Positions 9,243 through 18,278 of a stretch of 64,000 nt of DNA are shown here, in pieces. The translations under genes were made by a program, and so were the position numbers. Under the pieces are notes generated by a model that was not told where the DNA came from, did no database searches, and worked only from the letters and a program-made list of their open reading frames with translations. The stretch spans positions 310,001-374,000 of the forward strand of contig CALSRS010000001.1 in the NCBI GenBank assembly GCA_943788815.1, in the 5' to 3' direction. Source of the DNA: an uncultured Gammaproteobacteria bacterium. GTDB taxonomy: Bacteria; Pseudomonadota; Gammaproteobacteria; Eutrophobiales; Eutrophobiaceae. The first letter of the stretch is position 1; every line of letters starts with the position of its first letter.

Positions 9243-10019
9243 TTAACTGTCTGATATACGTGTTGTTGGTTCGGCGATTCTTGATTTAATCATATTTCGA
9301 CGTTTGGACCATAAATCTTTAACTGGTGTTAGTGGTACTACCCGTTTCCTGACGACCACCACATAAATACTTCCAAAAATACTCCAACAATACTTACCAA
9401 TTTTTTCCATAAAAAATAGCTTACCCATGATTTTAGAATTTTGTAATGGTGGGCGATAAAAAACCCTTTTCAACTGGATAAGGTCAAAATCCAGTAATGT
9501 AAACCAGTCTCTTATACGGTTATAACTGAAAAAATGTCCACACCAGGGCGTTTCTTCACGCCAGGCCAGCAATAATCGCCATATCCCAAATAAACTCCAT
9601 GGATTGAATCCTACGATGATTAGATGCCCTTCTCCAATCAGGATACGTTCTATTTCTCTCAGTATCTTGTGAGGAGTCTGTGAATACTCAAGCACATGTG
9701 ACAATACAACAACATCAACACTGTCTGATGCAATTGGTAGAGAATCATCCTGACAGATTAAAGATACAGCACAATCAATACTGTCTTCTTCATTTAATTG
9801 TGCAATAAAGTGATGATTTATGCGAGTACATGCCAGCAAGTGGTTTTGATGCACCAATCCAATCTGCATAAAATGATAACCAAACAGATCCGGCAGGATA
9901 CTTTCCATAATCAGGTGTTCATCATCAATCACCTGCCGACCAAGCGGTGTATTAAACCAGTCTAATAAGCGTTGCCTAACGGAGTTCCTCGATAATTTAG
10001 TGTTTAAACTGTCAGTCAT
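9243..10019 (-). CDS. SAM-dependent methyltransferase (YafS-like)
   Basis: Class I methyltransferase of about 258 residues. The N-terminal half has the YafS-type opening ([12 protein letters not shown] and [14 protein letters not shown]), where the usual glycine-rich SAM loop is weak. The later motifs are better: [42 protein letters not shown] start it at ATG 10019; an in-frame ATG at 10049 adds ten residues that look like untranslated leader. The substrate is unknown. The neighbours rnhA, dnaQ, gloB and mltD match the block known from Enterobacteria. Confidence 0.85.
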   Translation of the reverse strand: MTDSLNTKLSRNSVRQRLLDWFNTPLGRQVIDDEHLIMESILPDLFGYHFMQIGLVHQNHLLACTRINHHFIAQLNEEDSIDCAVSLICQDDSLPIASDSVDVVVLSHVLEYSQTPHKILREIERILIGEGHLIIVGFNPWSLFGIWRLLLAWREETPWCGHFFSYNRIRDWFTLLDFDLIQLKRVFYRPPLQNSKIMGKLFFMEKIGKYCWSIFGSIYVVVVRKRVVPLTPVKDLWSKRRNMIKSRIAEPTTRISDS

Positions 10020-10069
10020 AATGATTATGATACATGATGTAATGTGCAATCATCCATGAGTCTATAACT

Positions 10070-10840
10070 ATGATAAATGTTATACCCATTTCCGCATTTC
10101 AGGATAATTATATCTGGATAATTAAAAATTCAGAGTCCGATGGTGTAGCAATAGTCGACCCGGGTGATGCAGCGCCGGTAATTGACTATTTCACTACTTC
10201 TAAATTACACCCTGTTGCCATTTTAATTACGCACCATCATAGAGATCATGTTGGTGGTATAGAACAACTTACATCAAAATACACAATTCCAGTATATGGA
10301 CCTTCATCTGAAAATATTTCAGGAATTACTCATCCTTTAAATGAAGGAGATACATTGCTATTGGATAAGCTTAATGTGAAATTTGATATTCTGGAAGTGC
10401 CAGGACATACCCTTGGGCATATTGCTTATTATGGCCATAAAAAATTATTTATTGGTGACACCCTGTTTATGTCAGGCTGCGGCAGATTGTTTGAAGGAAC
10501 ACCAAAACAGATGTACCAATCACTCAATAAGATTACAAACCTACCTGAAGATACTGAAATATTTTGCGCACATGAATATACACTAGCCAATCTTTGTTTT
10601 GCTCGAGCAGTTGAACCAGATAACAAAGATATCGTAGCTCGTGTAGAACATTGCAGCCAACTTAGAAAAAAAAATCTCCCGACCGTACCGGGAACCATCG
10701 GCGAAGAAAAAAAGACCAATCCTTTTCTCAGAGTGAACGAACCTGAAGTAATCAACTCAGCAGAAAATTATGCCGGTCATACTCTTAGTAACAACGTGGA
10801 TATATTCGCCAGCATTAGAAAATGGAAAGATAATTTTTAG
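10070..10840 (+). CDS. gloB: Hydroxyacylglutathione hydrolase (glyoxalase II)
   Basis: Hydrolyses S-lactoylglutathione to lactate and glutathione, the second step of methylglyoxal removal. It is a metallo-beta-lactamase fold of 256 residues with the binuclear metal motif THHHRDHVGG (about residues 54-63), PGHTLGHIAYYG, GDTLFMSGCGRLFEG and CAHEYTLANL. The C-terminal glutathione-binding region includes RKKNLPTVPGTIGEEK. It is divergent from the methyltransferase gene, with about 50 bases between the start codons, and mltD follows after 79 bases on the same strand. Confidence 0.95.
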   Translation: MINVIPISAFQDNYIWIIKNSESDGVAIVDPGDAAPVIDYFTTSKLHPVAILITHHHRDHVGGIEQLTSKYTIPVYGPSSENISGITHPLNEGDTLLLDKLNVKFDILEVPGHTLGHIAYYGHKKLFIGDTLFMSGCGRLFEGTPKQMYQSLNKITNLPEDTEIFCAHEYTLANLCFARAVEPDNKDIVARVEHCSQLRKKNLPTVPGTIGEEKKTNPFLRVNEPEVINSAENYAGHTLSNNVDIFASIRKWKDNF

Positions 10841-10919
10841 GCAGCTCGTTACCTGGAGCAAGATACTTACAAAACAAATAAAACTTGACGATTTTCAAAC
10901 AGTTGCATACGATGGCGTG

Positions 10920-12560
10920 ATGGGGACCCGAGCTTTTTTAATTATAACTATTATCTCTACATTAACTGCGTGCGCCACAACGCCTGCCGTTAAGCCATAC
11001 AGCAATACCGATCAAACGCCTGTTATTTCTGAATCTACGCCTGTCCAAAGACCTGAGCCTGTTGAGTTAATTGAACAGGAACCAGTTCTTTCTGCAATCG
11101 CTCTTGAATCCACCCCATCTGAATCTGAATATTATTCAGACGTATGGACAAGAATTCGTAGTAATCTGGTACTGGATCGCCACCTTGAAAATAGTGCCGT
11201 AAAAGAACGTATCGCATGGTATGCACGAAATCAGGAGTATATTGATAGAGTTGCACAAAGGGCGACACCTTACATCTACCACATCCTCGAAGAACTGGAT
11301 AAACGTAATATGCCATTGGATCTGGCATTGCTGCCAATTGTTGAAAGTGCCTATCAACCATTTGCTTATTCCAGAAGCCATGCATCAGGTATTTGGCAAT
11401 TCATACCTGGCACAGGCAAAATGTATGGATTAAAACAAAATTGGTGGTACGACGGTCGAAGAGACATTACCGAAGCAACGCGGGGAGCGCTGGATTATCT
11501 GGAAAAATTAAATAAGCAGTTTAATGGCGATTGGCAACATGCGCTTGCTGCCTATAACTCTGGAGAGTACAACGTAGAACGCTCAATAAAACGGAACAAA
11601 AGCGCAAATAAAGACACCGATTTTTTTTCCTTAAGACTGCCTCGGGAAACCCGTGGTTATGTCCCCAGCCTCCTGGCTGTAGCTGAAATTATTGCAAACC
11701 CGGATAAATACAACATCACCCTGGTATCAATTCCAGACAATCCCTATTTTGAAAAGGTTGATATAGGTGGACAGCTAGACCTTTCAACTGCTGCCACCCT
11801 GACGGGCTTGAGTATGGATGAACTGTATACATTGAATCCAGGATTCAATAGATGGGCGACAGATCCTGATGGTCCACACTCCTTACTGGTCCCCATCAAT
11901 AAAGCCCAGCTATTTAAAACTGGCCTGATGGCGATTCCTCAGGAAGAAAGAGTTGCCTGGAACCAGCATGTAATCAAACAGGGTGAAACACTCAGTGACA
12001 TTGCTGATAGATATAAGACTAGTGTTGCAACAATCAAGGAAACGAATAAGTTAAGAGGAAACTTGATCCGCACTGGTCGCTCATTAGTCATTCCCACGCC
12101 CAAAGAAGCTGGCAAGTTTTATACCCTCAGCCTGGAAAACCGTTGGCTTGCTGGACTTAAAAAAGAGGGTTCCGGCAATCAATATATTTATACAGTTCGG
12201 CGGGGTGACAGTCTTTGGATTATTGGTCGACGATACAATGTTTCTATCAAGGATCTGATAAGTTGGAACGGTATAAACACCAGAAGTGTCATTCGCCCCG
12301 GACAAAAACTGACATTATGGATTAACTCTTCAGATGATAATGACAATACACAAACTGTCGCAGTTGCCTATACCCGCAGTGAAGAAGGACATATCGAATA
12401 TACTGTTAAAAAAGGTGATTCTTTATGGCTAATATCCCAAAAATTTGGGGTCACAATTGCACAATTGCAAAAGTGGAATAATCTGCAAAATAGAAGATAT
12501 CTCCAACCAGGACAAAAACTGCTATTGCAAAATGCCCCGGCATTGACTACGGGTGCATAA
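10920..12560 (+). CDS. mltD: Membrane-bound lytic murein transglycosylase D
   Basis: Peptidoglycan lytic transglycosylase anchored as a lipoprotein. The start at ATG 10920 gives a signal peptide with lipobox LTAC (Cys at residue 18), and the upstream open frame into gloB is not part of it. The SLT domain has the catalytic Glu in LPIVESAYQP, then ASGIWQFIPGTG and AAYNSGEYNVE. Three LysM repeats follow at the C-terminus (HVIKQGETLSDIADRY, YTVRRGDSLWIIGRRY and YTVKKGDSLWLISQKF), which bind glycan strands. The length is 546 residues, somewhat longer than E. coli MltD (452), because of the third LysM repeat. Confidence 0.94.
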   Translation: MGTRAFLIITIISTLTACATTPAVKPYSNTDQTPVISESTPVQRPEPVELIEQEPVLSAIALESTPSESEYYSDVWTRIRSNLVLDRHLENSAVKERIAWYARNQEYIDRVAQRATPYIYHILEELDKRNMPLDLALLPIVESAYQPFAYSRSHASGIWQFIPGTGKMYGLKQNWWYDGRRDITEATRGALDYLEKLNKQFNGDWQHALAAYNSGEYNVERSIKRNKSANKDTDFFSLRLPRETRGYVPSLLAVAEIIANPDKYNITLVSIPDNPYFEKVDIGGQLDLSTAATLTGLSMDELYTLNPGFNRWATDPDGPHSLLVPINKAQLFKTGLMAIPQEERVAWNQHVIKQGETLSDIADRYKTSVATIKETNKLRGNLIRTGRSLVIPTPKEAGKFYTLSLENRWLAGLKKEGSGNQYIYTVRRGDSLWIIGRRYNVSIKDLISWNGINTRSVIRPGQKLTLWINSSDDNDNTQTVAVAYTRSEEGHIEYTVKKGDSLWLISQKFGVTIAQLQKWNNLQNRRYLQPGQKLLLQNAPALTTGA

Positions 12561-12645
12561 CAATCCCCTGAATTTCAATTATTTATCAGCATATATGACC
12601 TGCTGCTTATGAACACAGCAGCATGGATAGTTATAGTTTCTAACC

Positions 12646-14892
12646 ATGATTAAAATTATAAAGTTTCTGGTACGTTGTCTGCTGGTACTTCTATACCGTG
12701 TTGAAGTAACTGGAATTGAAAATTACCACAAGGCCGGCAAACGCACTTTAATTGTAGCCAATCACACTTCATTACTAGATGGCATAATTTTATATGCGTG
12801 GCTACCCGAGACCCCCACCTTTGCCATAAATACTGATATTGCATCAAAGAAATCTTTCCATTTTTTTCTAAGGTTTGTGGATCTTTTCGAAATGGACCAT
12901 ACCAGTCCATTATCTTTAAAATCCATGATTAAATTTATAAAAGAAGATAATAAGGCCGTAATTTTTCCTGAAGGCAGAATTACTGTTACCGGAACCTTAA
13001 TGAAGATTTATGAAGGTCCTGCCCTCATTGCGGATAAAGCTGATGCTACGATCCTGCCGATTGCCATTGACGGAGCGCAATTGTCTCCTTTTTCCTATAT
13101 TAAAGATCGTGGGCACATTAAACGATTTCCGAAAATTTCAGTAAAGATTTTGCCACCAGAAAAAATTCAACTACCAAATGGAATATCCAGTCATGATCGA
13201 CGTAAGATAGCTGCCAGCAAGCTGCAACAACTTATGTTCAATTTACAATTCTCTACTTTCAGTTATGACAAAACACTATTCACTGCCATTTGTGAAGCCG
13301 CATCAAAATATGGCAATAAGCTGATAATACTCGAAGACATAAATAATATTGAATTAACCTATAAACAGCTATTTACGCGTCTTATTATTCTGGCAAATAA
13401 AATAGAAAAGAATACCGTTTCAGGTGAGCACGTGGGTGTCTTATTACCTAATGTCAATGCCATTGGTGTCATCTTCCTGGCATTACAATACCTTGGCAGG
13501 GTTCCTGCTATGTTAAATTTCTCTGCTGGGACCCAAAATATAATCAAGGCATGTGAAACCGCAAATATAAAAACTGTCTATACCTCCAGAGCGTTTATCG
13601 ATAAAGCCAATCTAGGCGAACTCATCACTGACCTTCAGTTTCATGTAAATATTACTTACCTTGAAGACTTGCGTGATCAAATTAGTTTAATGGACAAAGT
13701 AACTGGCTTAATAAAAGGTCGTAACCCTCTAAAATATTATAGACGAAGAGGAATCCCCGACTCTCATAGTCCTATGGTCATCCTTTTCACATCTGGTTCA
13801 GAAGGCGTCCCCAAAGGTGTGGTTCTGTCTCACCAAAATATACTATCCAATTTCGCACAGGTCAGAATTCATATAGGTTTCAAACCTTCAGACATTGTAT
13901 TTACTTGCCTGCCCTTATTTCATTCATTTGGCTTAAATGCCGGTTTCATCATGCCTTTACTTGGGGGAAGCAAGGTGTATCTCTACCCAACACCTCTACA
14001 CTACCGGGTAATTCCGCAACTGGTGTATGAAAAAAATGCCACCATATTTTTTGGGACAAATACGTTTTTCAAAGGCTATGCAAAGCACGCCCATCCCTAT
14101 GATTTTAATAACCTTCGATATGTCGTTGCCGGCGCAGAAAAACTCAGAGAAGATACAAAACAGCTGTATATGGAAAAGTTTGGTATCCGTATACTTGAGG
14201 GTTATGGCGTAACAGAAACTAGTCCGGTTATCTCTGTAAATACACCCATCGTCTCCAGGTCAGGTTCAGTGGGGCTAGCTATGCCCTATGTTAAAACATA
14301 CCTTGAGCCAGTAGAAGGTATCGAACAAGGCGGACGACTGGTAGTAAAGGGACCTAATATCATGATGGGTTACCTGCTACATGATTCAGATGGAAAGATC
14401 ATTCCACCAATAACTGAACGCGGTGAAGGTTGGCATGATACCGGAGACATTGCGGATATTGATGAAGAAGGCTACATATCAATCCTGGGTAGAGCGAAAC
14501 GGTTTGCCAAGTTGGGAGGAGAAATGGTGTCATTAACTGCTGTAGAGGAACTGGCCACCTATACCTGGCCCGATTCAAGTCATGCTGCTGTCTCCATACC
14601 TGATGAAAAGAAAGGCGAAAAAATTATTCTTGTCACGGACAACCATGACGCGAATAAAAAGCAAATTCAAGAAGCTGCACGTAATCTTAAATACGGTGAA
14701 ATTTACATCCCTCGAAAAATAGTCCTGGCAGAAGAATTACCTGTGCTAGGCACAGGTAAAATAGATTATATTCAGCTTAGTACCATGGTGATGCAGGCAG
14801 AACAAGAAGGGAGTGGGTTGATACAAAAAATTGGTAATCTTGTGAAAAAATCCGCCCCAGAATCTTCTGAAGAACTGAGTTCTCAGGAATAA
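12646..14892 (+). CDS. aas: Bifunctional acyl-ACP synthetase / 2-acylglycerophosphoethanolamine acyltransferase
   Basis: Recycles lysophospholipids at the inner membrane: it activates a fatty acid on ACP and transfers it to lyso-PE. The 748 residues consist of an N-terminal PlsC domain with NHTSLLD (HX4D) and FPEGRI, then an AMP-binding ligase domain. The ligase domain carries LFTSGSEGVPKGVVLSH, GYGVTETSPVIS, WHDTGDIADIDEEGY and the C-terminal lysine segment LGTGKIDY. This is the Aas arrangement without a separate LplT transporter domain, and no lplT lies next to it. The stop is 7 bases from the stop of the converging exported methyltransferase. Confidence 0.93.
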   Translation: MIKIIKFLVRCLLVLLYRVEVTGIENYHKAGKRTLIVANHTSLLDGIILYAWLPETPTFAINTDIASKKSFHFFLRFVDLFEMDHTSPLSLKSMIKFIKEDNKAVIFPEGRITVTGTLMKIYEGPALIADKADATILPIAIDGAQLSPFSYIKDRGHIKRFPKISVKILPPEKIQLPNGISSHDRRKIAASKLQQLMFNLQFSTFSYDKTLFTAICEAASKYGNKLIILEDINNIELTYKQLFTRLIILANKIEKNTVSGEHVGVLLPNVNAIGVIFLALQYLGRVPAMLNFSAGTQNIIKACETANIKTVYTSRAFIDKANLGELITDLQFHVNITYLEDLRDQISLMDKVTGLIKGRNPLKYYRRRGIPDSHSPMVILFTSGSEGVPKGVVLSHQNILSNFAQVRIHIGFKPSDIVFTCLPLFHSFGLNAGFIMPLLGGSKVYLYPTPLHYRVIPQLVYEKNATIFFGTNTFFKGYAKHAHPYDFNNLRYVVAGAEKLREDTKQLYMEKFGIRILEGYGVTETSPVISVNTPIVSRSGSVGLAMPYVKTYLEPVEGIEQGGRLVVKGPNIMMGYLLHDSDGKIIPPITERGEGWHDTGDIADIDEEGYISILGRAKRFAKLGGEMVSLTAVEELATYTWPDSSHAAVSIPDEKKGEKIILVTDNHDANKKQIQEAARNLKYGEIYIPRKIVLAEELPVLGTGKIDYIQLSTMVMQAEQEGSGLIQKIGNLVKKSAPESSEELSSQE

Positions 14893-14899
14893 TTATTCA

Positions 14900-15625
14900 C
14901 TATTTTCTGGTCAGCGGCACAAAACCTACCGGCAAAATCTCTTTAACCTCAACATCACCTGATCGGTTTTTTGTAATCACGCGTAGATATTGTGTCCGTG
15001 ATTGTGCGCCTACGGGAATTACAATCTTACCTCCAGGCTTTAACTGTTCTATCAATGGCTGAGGGATTTCTTCGGGTGCTGCAGTCACAATAATCGCATC
15101 ATAAGGTGCATGTTCTTGCCAGCCGTTATACCCGTCACCACTTCGAACCGTAATATTTTCATAACCAAGATTAAACAAGGTTCGTTGTGCTTTTTGAGCC
15201 AAACTGTCAAGAATCTCGATACTATAAACATGGTGAACCAATTCTGCCAAAACAGCTGCCTGGTAACCTGAGCCAGTCCCTACTTCCAGTACAATAGAAT
15301 TTGAATTCACCTCGGCCAGATCGGTCATAAGTGCAACGATATAGGGCTGTGAAATAGTTTGCCGACTACCAATTGGAAGTGGTCTGTTCTCGTAGGCATA
15401 GGATTTATACAGATCTGGAACAAATTCATGCCTTGGGACATTACGTATTGCTTCTATCACCGCGCCTTTTAATCTGTCCTTACCGATATATTCTCTAGTC
15501 TCCATCACCATGGCTTCTATCTCTTCCACCAGAACATCACGGCGTTCTGGATAGTCATCTTGTGAGAAAGTAGAGACCGGGCAACACCATAAAACAAGTA
15601 AAGATAGAAATATCTTATTATTCAT
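14900..15625 (-). CDS. Exported protein-L-isoaspartate O-methyltransferase homologue
   Basis: A second PIMT family member of 241 residues. The catalytic core is complete to the eye: PRHEFVPDL, PLPIGSRQTISQPYIVALM, the SAM site VLEVGTGSGYQAA, GDGYNGW, and IIVTAAPEEIP. Unlike the cytosolic copy at 3161, it begins with a hydrophobic signal sequence (about residues 4-21, ending near TFSQDDY), with no convincing lipobox. SAM is not known to be present in the periplasm, so either a substrate pool exists there or the enzyme works in another way. It stands alone, with 228 gene-free bases upstream. Confidence 0.88.
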   Translation of the reverse strand: MNNKIFLSLLVLWCCPVSTFSQDDYPERRDVLVEEIEAMVMETREYIGKDRLKGAVIEAIRNVPRHEFVPDLYKSYAYENRPLPIGSRQTISQPYIVALMTDLAEVNSNSIVLEVGTGSGYQAAVLAELVHHVYSIEILDSLAQKAQRTLFNLGYENITVRSGDGYNGWQEHAPYDAIIVTAAPEEIPQPLIEQLKPGGKIVIPVGAQSRTQYLRVITKNRSGDVEVKEILPVGFVPLTRK

Positions 15626-15853
15626 ACAGTAAATATAAACTACCCTGATATAAAAGTTAAAATTCTAAAGGCACACTCATCTAAGACTGTACTATGGACC
15701 CACTTGCAACATGGAGGTTCCATAAGTCAGAAAAGCCCCATATAAGCCAGGTAAATTAATATCATTTATTACGATAATTTATCTGAATAGAAGTTTATAT
15801 AATACTTAACCCTGTTTTAGATACAGATACTAGTTTATGAGACCATTTTGTTT

Positions 15854-16522
15854 TTATTCATTGACTGACAGGGCCAAAATACGACTTAACTGGCATAATT
15901 CCCGTCCGCTTTCTTCAGATAATATATTAAATACATTTTGCACTTGCTGTTTTGCCTTTATTGATGATGGCACGCCTTGATAAGCACCCCAGCGGTTTAA
16001 AGCCCGTATCACATCTTGAGTCAGGATAAATGTATCTTTACCAGCCATTCTCAAAAAATATGGCACCGAGTAACCTCCCATCTGCTTGTAGTGTTTTTTT
16101 ATCTCCTGCCATAATCCAACAATATTGTTAGACGGCCAATTAGCCAAATAATGACCAAATCCAGATGTTTTTGTAAGCTGTTCATACATGATTGAAGCAT
16201 TATGGCGTACTGAATGAATCTTTCCCCAATGCCTGATTAATAAACGATTAGCCATCAATACATCGAGATCTTCATCACTCATCGTGCGGACAAAATCCAA
16301 ATCAAAATTATGATACGCCTTCTCAAAATTCGGCCATTTAGCATCCACCATAGCGTGCTTCAGGCCAGCCCTGAATATTCGCCTGGACATAGTTGATAAG
16401 TACCACGAATCATCCCTGGCACTAAGCATTTCATCTAAATCCGCTTTAGGTAGTATATTTTCAAGATCCTTATCTGGATTCAATATTAATGCAGTTTCAT
16501 ATATAGTTTGATAGCTTTTCAT
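15854..16522 (-). CDS. DNA-3-methyladenine glycosylase I family protein (Tag-like)
   Basis: A 222-residue HhH-GPD-type base-excision protein. The N-terminus (YETALILNPDKDLENILP), FRAGLKHAMVDAKWPNFEKAYHNF spread over about residues 50-75, and the later GGYSVPYFLRMAGKDTFILT match a divergent branch of the Tag family. The Cys/His zinc site of E. coli Tag is not evident, so damage specificity may differ from 3-methyladenine. It is transcribed away from apt, with about 70 bases between the starts. It could instead act on other alkylated or oxidised bases. Confidence 0.72.
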   Translation of the reverse strand: MKSYQTIYETALILNPDKDLENILPKADLDEMLSARDDSWYLSTMSRRIFRAGLKHAMVDAKWPNFEKAYHNFDLDFVRTMSDEDLDVLMANRLLIRHWGKIHSVRHNASIMYEQLTKTSGFGHYLANWPSNNIVGLWQEIKKHYKQMGGYSVPYFLRMAGKDTFILTQDVIRALNRWGAYQGVPSSIKAKQQVQNVFNILSEESGRELCQLSRILALSVNE

Positions 16523-16592
16523 TTATATTAATTATAATTTTGATAGTTTTATACTGTTATTCAGATAAGTCATATTACGGGAACCACTTTAT

Positions 16593-17108
16593 ATGGAACA
16601 AATTAAATCTCATATACGTAACATACCGGATTTCCCTAAACCCGGGATTCAATTTAAAGATATTACCCCGTTAGTAAAACACCCAGACATATTGAATAGT
16701 GCGATCAATGAGTTAATCAAGCCATTTGATGGTAAAGATATAGATTATGTTGCAGGTATGGAGGCTCGTGGTTTCATCTTTGGAGCACTTGCTGCAAGAG
16801 CACTAAATATAGGCTTTATTCCACTGAGAAAGCCGGGAAAATTACCCTATGATGTACAATCAATTAGTTATGACCTTGAATATGGCTCGGCTGCGCTGGA
16901 AGTCCATATCGATGCAGTTAATCCGGGCGACCATGTTATTTTAGTCGATGACCTTATCGCAACCGGTGGTACCGCTGCGGCTAGTTGTACACTATTGGAG
17001 AATCTTGGCGCCGTAATTGCAGGGTGTGCTTTCGTGGTAGAACTGGATGAACTCAAAGGTCGAGAGAAACTATCAAAGTACCTGGTGCATTCTTTGGTAC
17101 ATTATTAA
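16593..17108 (+). CDS. apt: Adenine phosphoribosyltransferase
   Basis: Salvages adenine with PRPP to AMP. The 171 residues include the N-terminal DFPKPGIQFKDITP, MEARGFIFGALA, and the PRPP loop VILVDDLIATGGTAAA near residues 116-131. The length and all key segments match known Apt. It is monocistronic and converges with the PilZ gene, with 6 bases between the stops. Confidence 0.96.
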   Translation: MEQIKSHIRNIPDFPKPGIQFKDITPLVKHPDILNSAINELIKPFDGKDIDYVAGMEARGFIFGALAARALNIGFIPLRKPGKLPYDVQSISYDLEYGSAALEVHIDAVNPGDHVILVDDLIATGGTAAASCTLLENLGAVIAGCAFVVELDELKGREKLSKYLVHSLVHY

Positions 17109-17114
17109 TTCGAT

Positions 17115-17477
17115 TTAGTCTGAAAGCAGGCAAATCACCATATTTTTCCATTCTGACACATCACAAAGGTGTTCATGAATATGTAGTCCTACCAGGTAAG
17201 CACCTTCTTTTTCACGACTCCAGGTTGTTTCACACATATGGTTATATTCAGAACCGGAAATTGGATTCTTGATTTTTAAAATAACTTTGCTATTAACAGG
17301 AAGATTTTCTTTTATTAAAAGACAGACACCGGTGAATGAAATATCTCGTGTTATACATTCGACTAGATCACCTTCATTTCTATCAGCTGAATCAGTAGAG
17401 ACTATTTTGACACTACTGCTCAGCCTGCTAAGCAGCCGCCCTTCCCCTCGTTTTTCATCTAAATTATTGTTCGTCAT
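17115..17477 (-). CDS. PilZ domain protein
   Basis: Small cytosolic protein of 120 residues with a single PilZ domain, the common bacterial c-di-GMP receptor. The binding signature is present in two parts: RLLSRLSSSV (RxxxR-like) and RDISFTGVCL (the D/N-x-S-x-x-G motif). The start overlaps the stop of the small membrane-protein gene by 4 bases (ATGA), so they should be made together. The target of regulation is not evident from the sequence. A second PilZ protein is at 28943. Confidence 0.8.
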   Translation of the reverse strand: MTNNNLDEKRGEGRLLSRLSSSVKIVSTDSADRNEGDLVECITRDISFTGVCLLIKENLPVNSKVILKIKNPISGSEYNHMCETTWSREKEGAYLVGLHIHEHLCDVSEWKNMVICLLSD

Positions 17478-17701
17478 TCCAATTTTTTCACCATCAAATG
17501 AGCTGCAATTAATATACCAAAACCAGAATAAATCCCGACAAGAGCAACCAGCATTAACAGGGCAGCTGAGACTGAAATAATGCCTAACCTCCCAAGAAAT
17601 ATTATTAATATAGCTAAGGCAGTAAAACTCACACCTACTACTGCCAGAATTAATATTTTATTACTCTTGGGTAATTTTGTATTTTTATTCTCTTGATTCA
17701 C
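17474..17701 (-). CDS. Small inner-membrane protein with two helices
   Basis: A 75-residue protein whose charged N-terminal stretch is followed by two hydrophobic segments, at about residues 17-37 and 41-70. I recognise no family. Its stop overlaps the start of the PilZ gene, so the two probably form a unit in which a c-di-GMP receptor is made together with a tiny membrane protein. The function is unknown. Confidence 0.65.
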   Translation of the reverse strand: MNQENKNTKLPKSNKILILAVVGVSFTALAILIIFLGRLGIISVSAALLMLVALVGIYSGFGILIAAHLMVKKLE

Positions 17702-17801
17702 AGTTATGATTCAATTCAAGGTCTTACTTGAATTCTCAGCATACATAATTAGGAATCTCGTGTCATATACATATGTGTTGACTACTACAATAAATTGACA
17801 A

Positions 17802-18266
17802 ATGAAAAAAAATACAAATTTTATAATTGTAATATTCATATTCATCCTTACTTACATACCGCATACTTATGCACAGATAGAAGCAGGAAGACCTATAGTT
17901 GTCTTACTAACACCTGAATCAATATACGCCGGCTCACTGGATGAGGAGATACCCAGTTATAAAACTGACAGTCTCGAGGGATTATTCAGCAACGAAAAAA
18001 TTGGCATATTTAATAATTGGTTTGCATTAGAGATAGCATTCCAGGGGATATTTTATAATGGCATGAATATCAGACCGGAAGACCAGATGCTAATTCTGGC
18101 AATCCCGCCGGGAAACAATCGGGATGCATGGTTAAAAATTGTGAGCATCCTGTTTGACCGGTTTAATATTCCAGAATTATACATACATGAAACGCAGACA
18201 TGGGACACCGCAATTACGCCAGAGTTGACGCCAGGAGAAAAACTTTACTGGATATCCAGAGAGTAA
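17802..18266 (+). CDS. Exported protein of unknown function
   Basis: A 154-residue protein with a clear Sec signal peptide (MKKN then a hydrophobic stretch, cut probable after THTYA-type residues near position 24). The mature part has no motif I recognise. It is mixed alpha/beta in appearance and contains one Trp-rich C-terminal segment (QTWDTAITPELTPGEKLYW). It converges with the APC permease gene, with 12 bases between the stops. No partner is evident. Confidence 0.6.
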   Translation: MKKNTNFIIVIFIFILTYIPHTYAQIEAGRPIVVLLTPESIYAGSLDEEIPSYKTDSLEGLFSNEKIGIFNNWFALEIAFQGIFYNGMNIRPEDQMLILAIPPGNNRDAWLKIVSILFDRFNIPELYIHETQTWDTAITPELTPGEKLYWISRE

Positions 18267-18278
18267 GAGCTCTTTATT

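Noticed and set aside
12598-12622. CTGCTG ... CAGCAG inverted pair between mltD and aas
   Set aside because: Six-base arms with no T run after them; both genes read in the same direction and may be co-transcribed.
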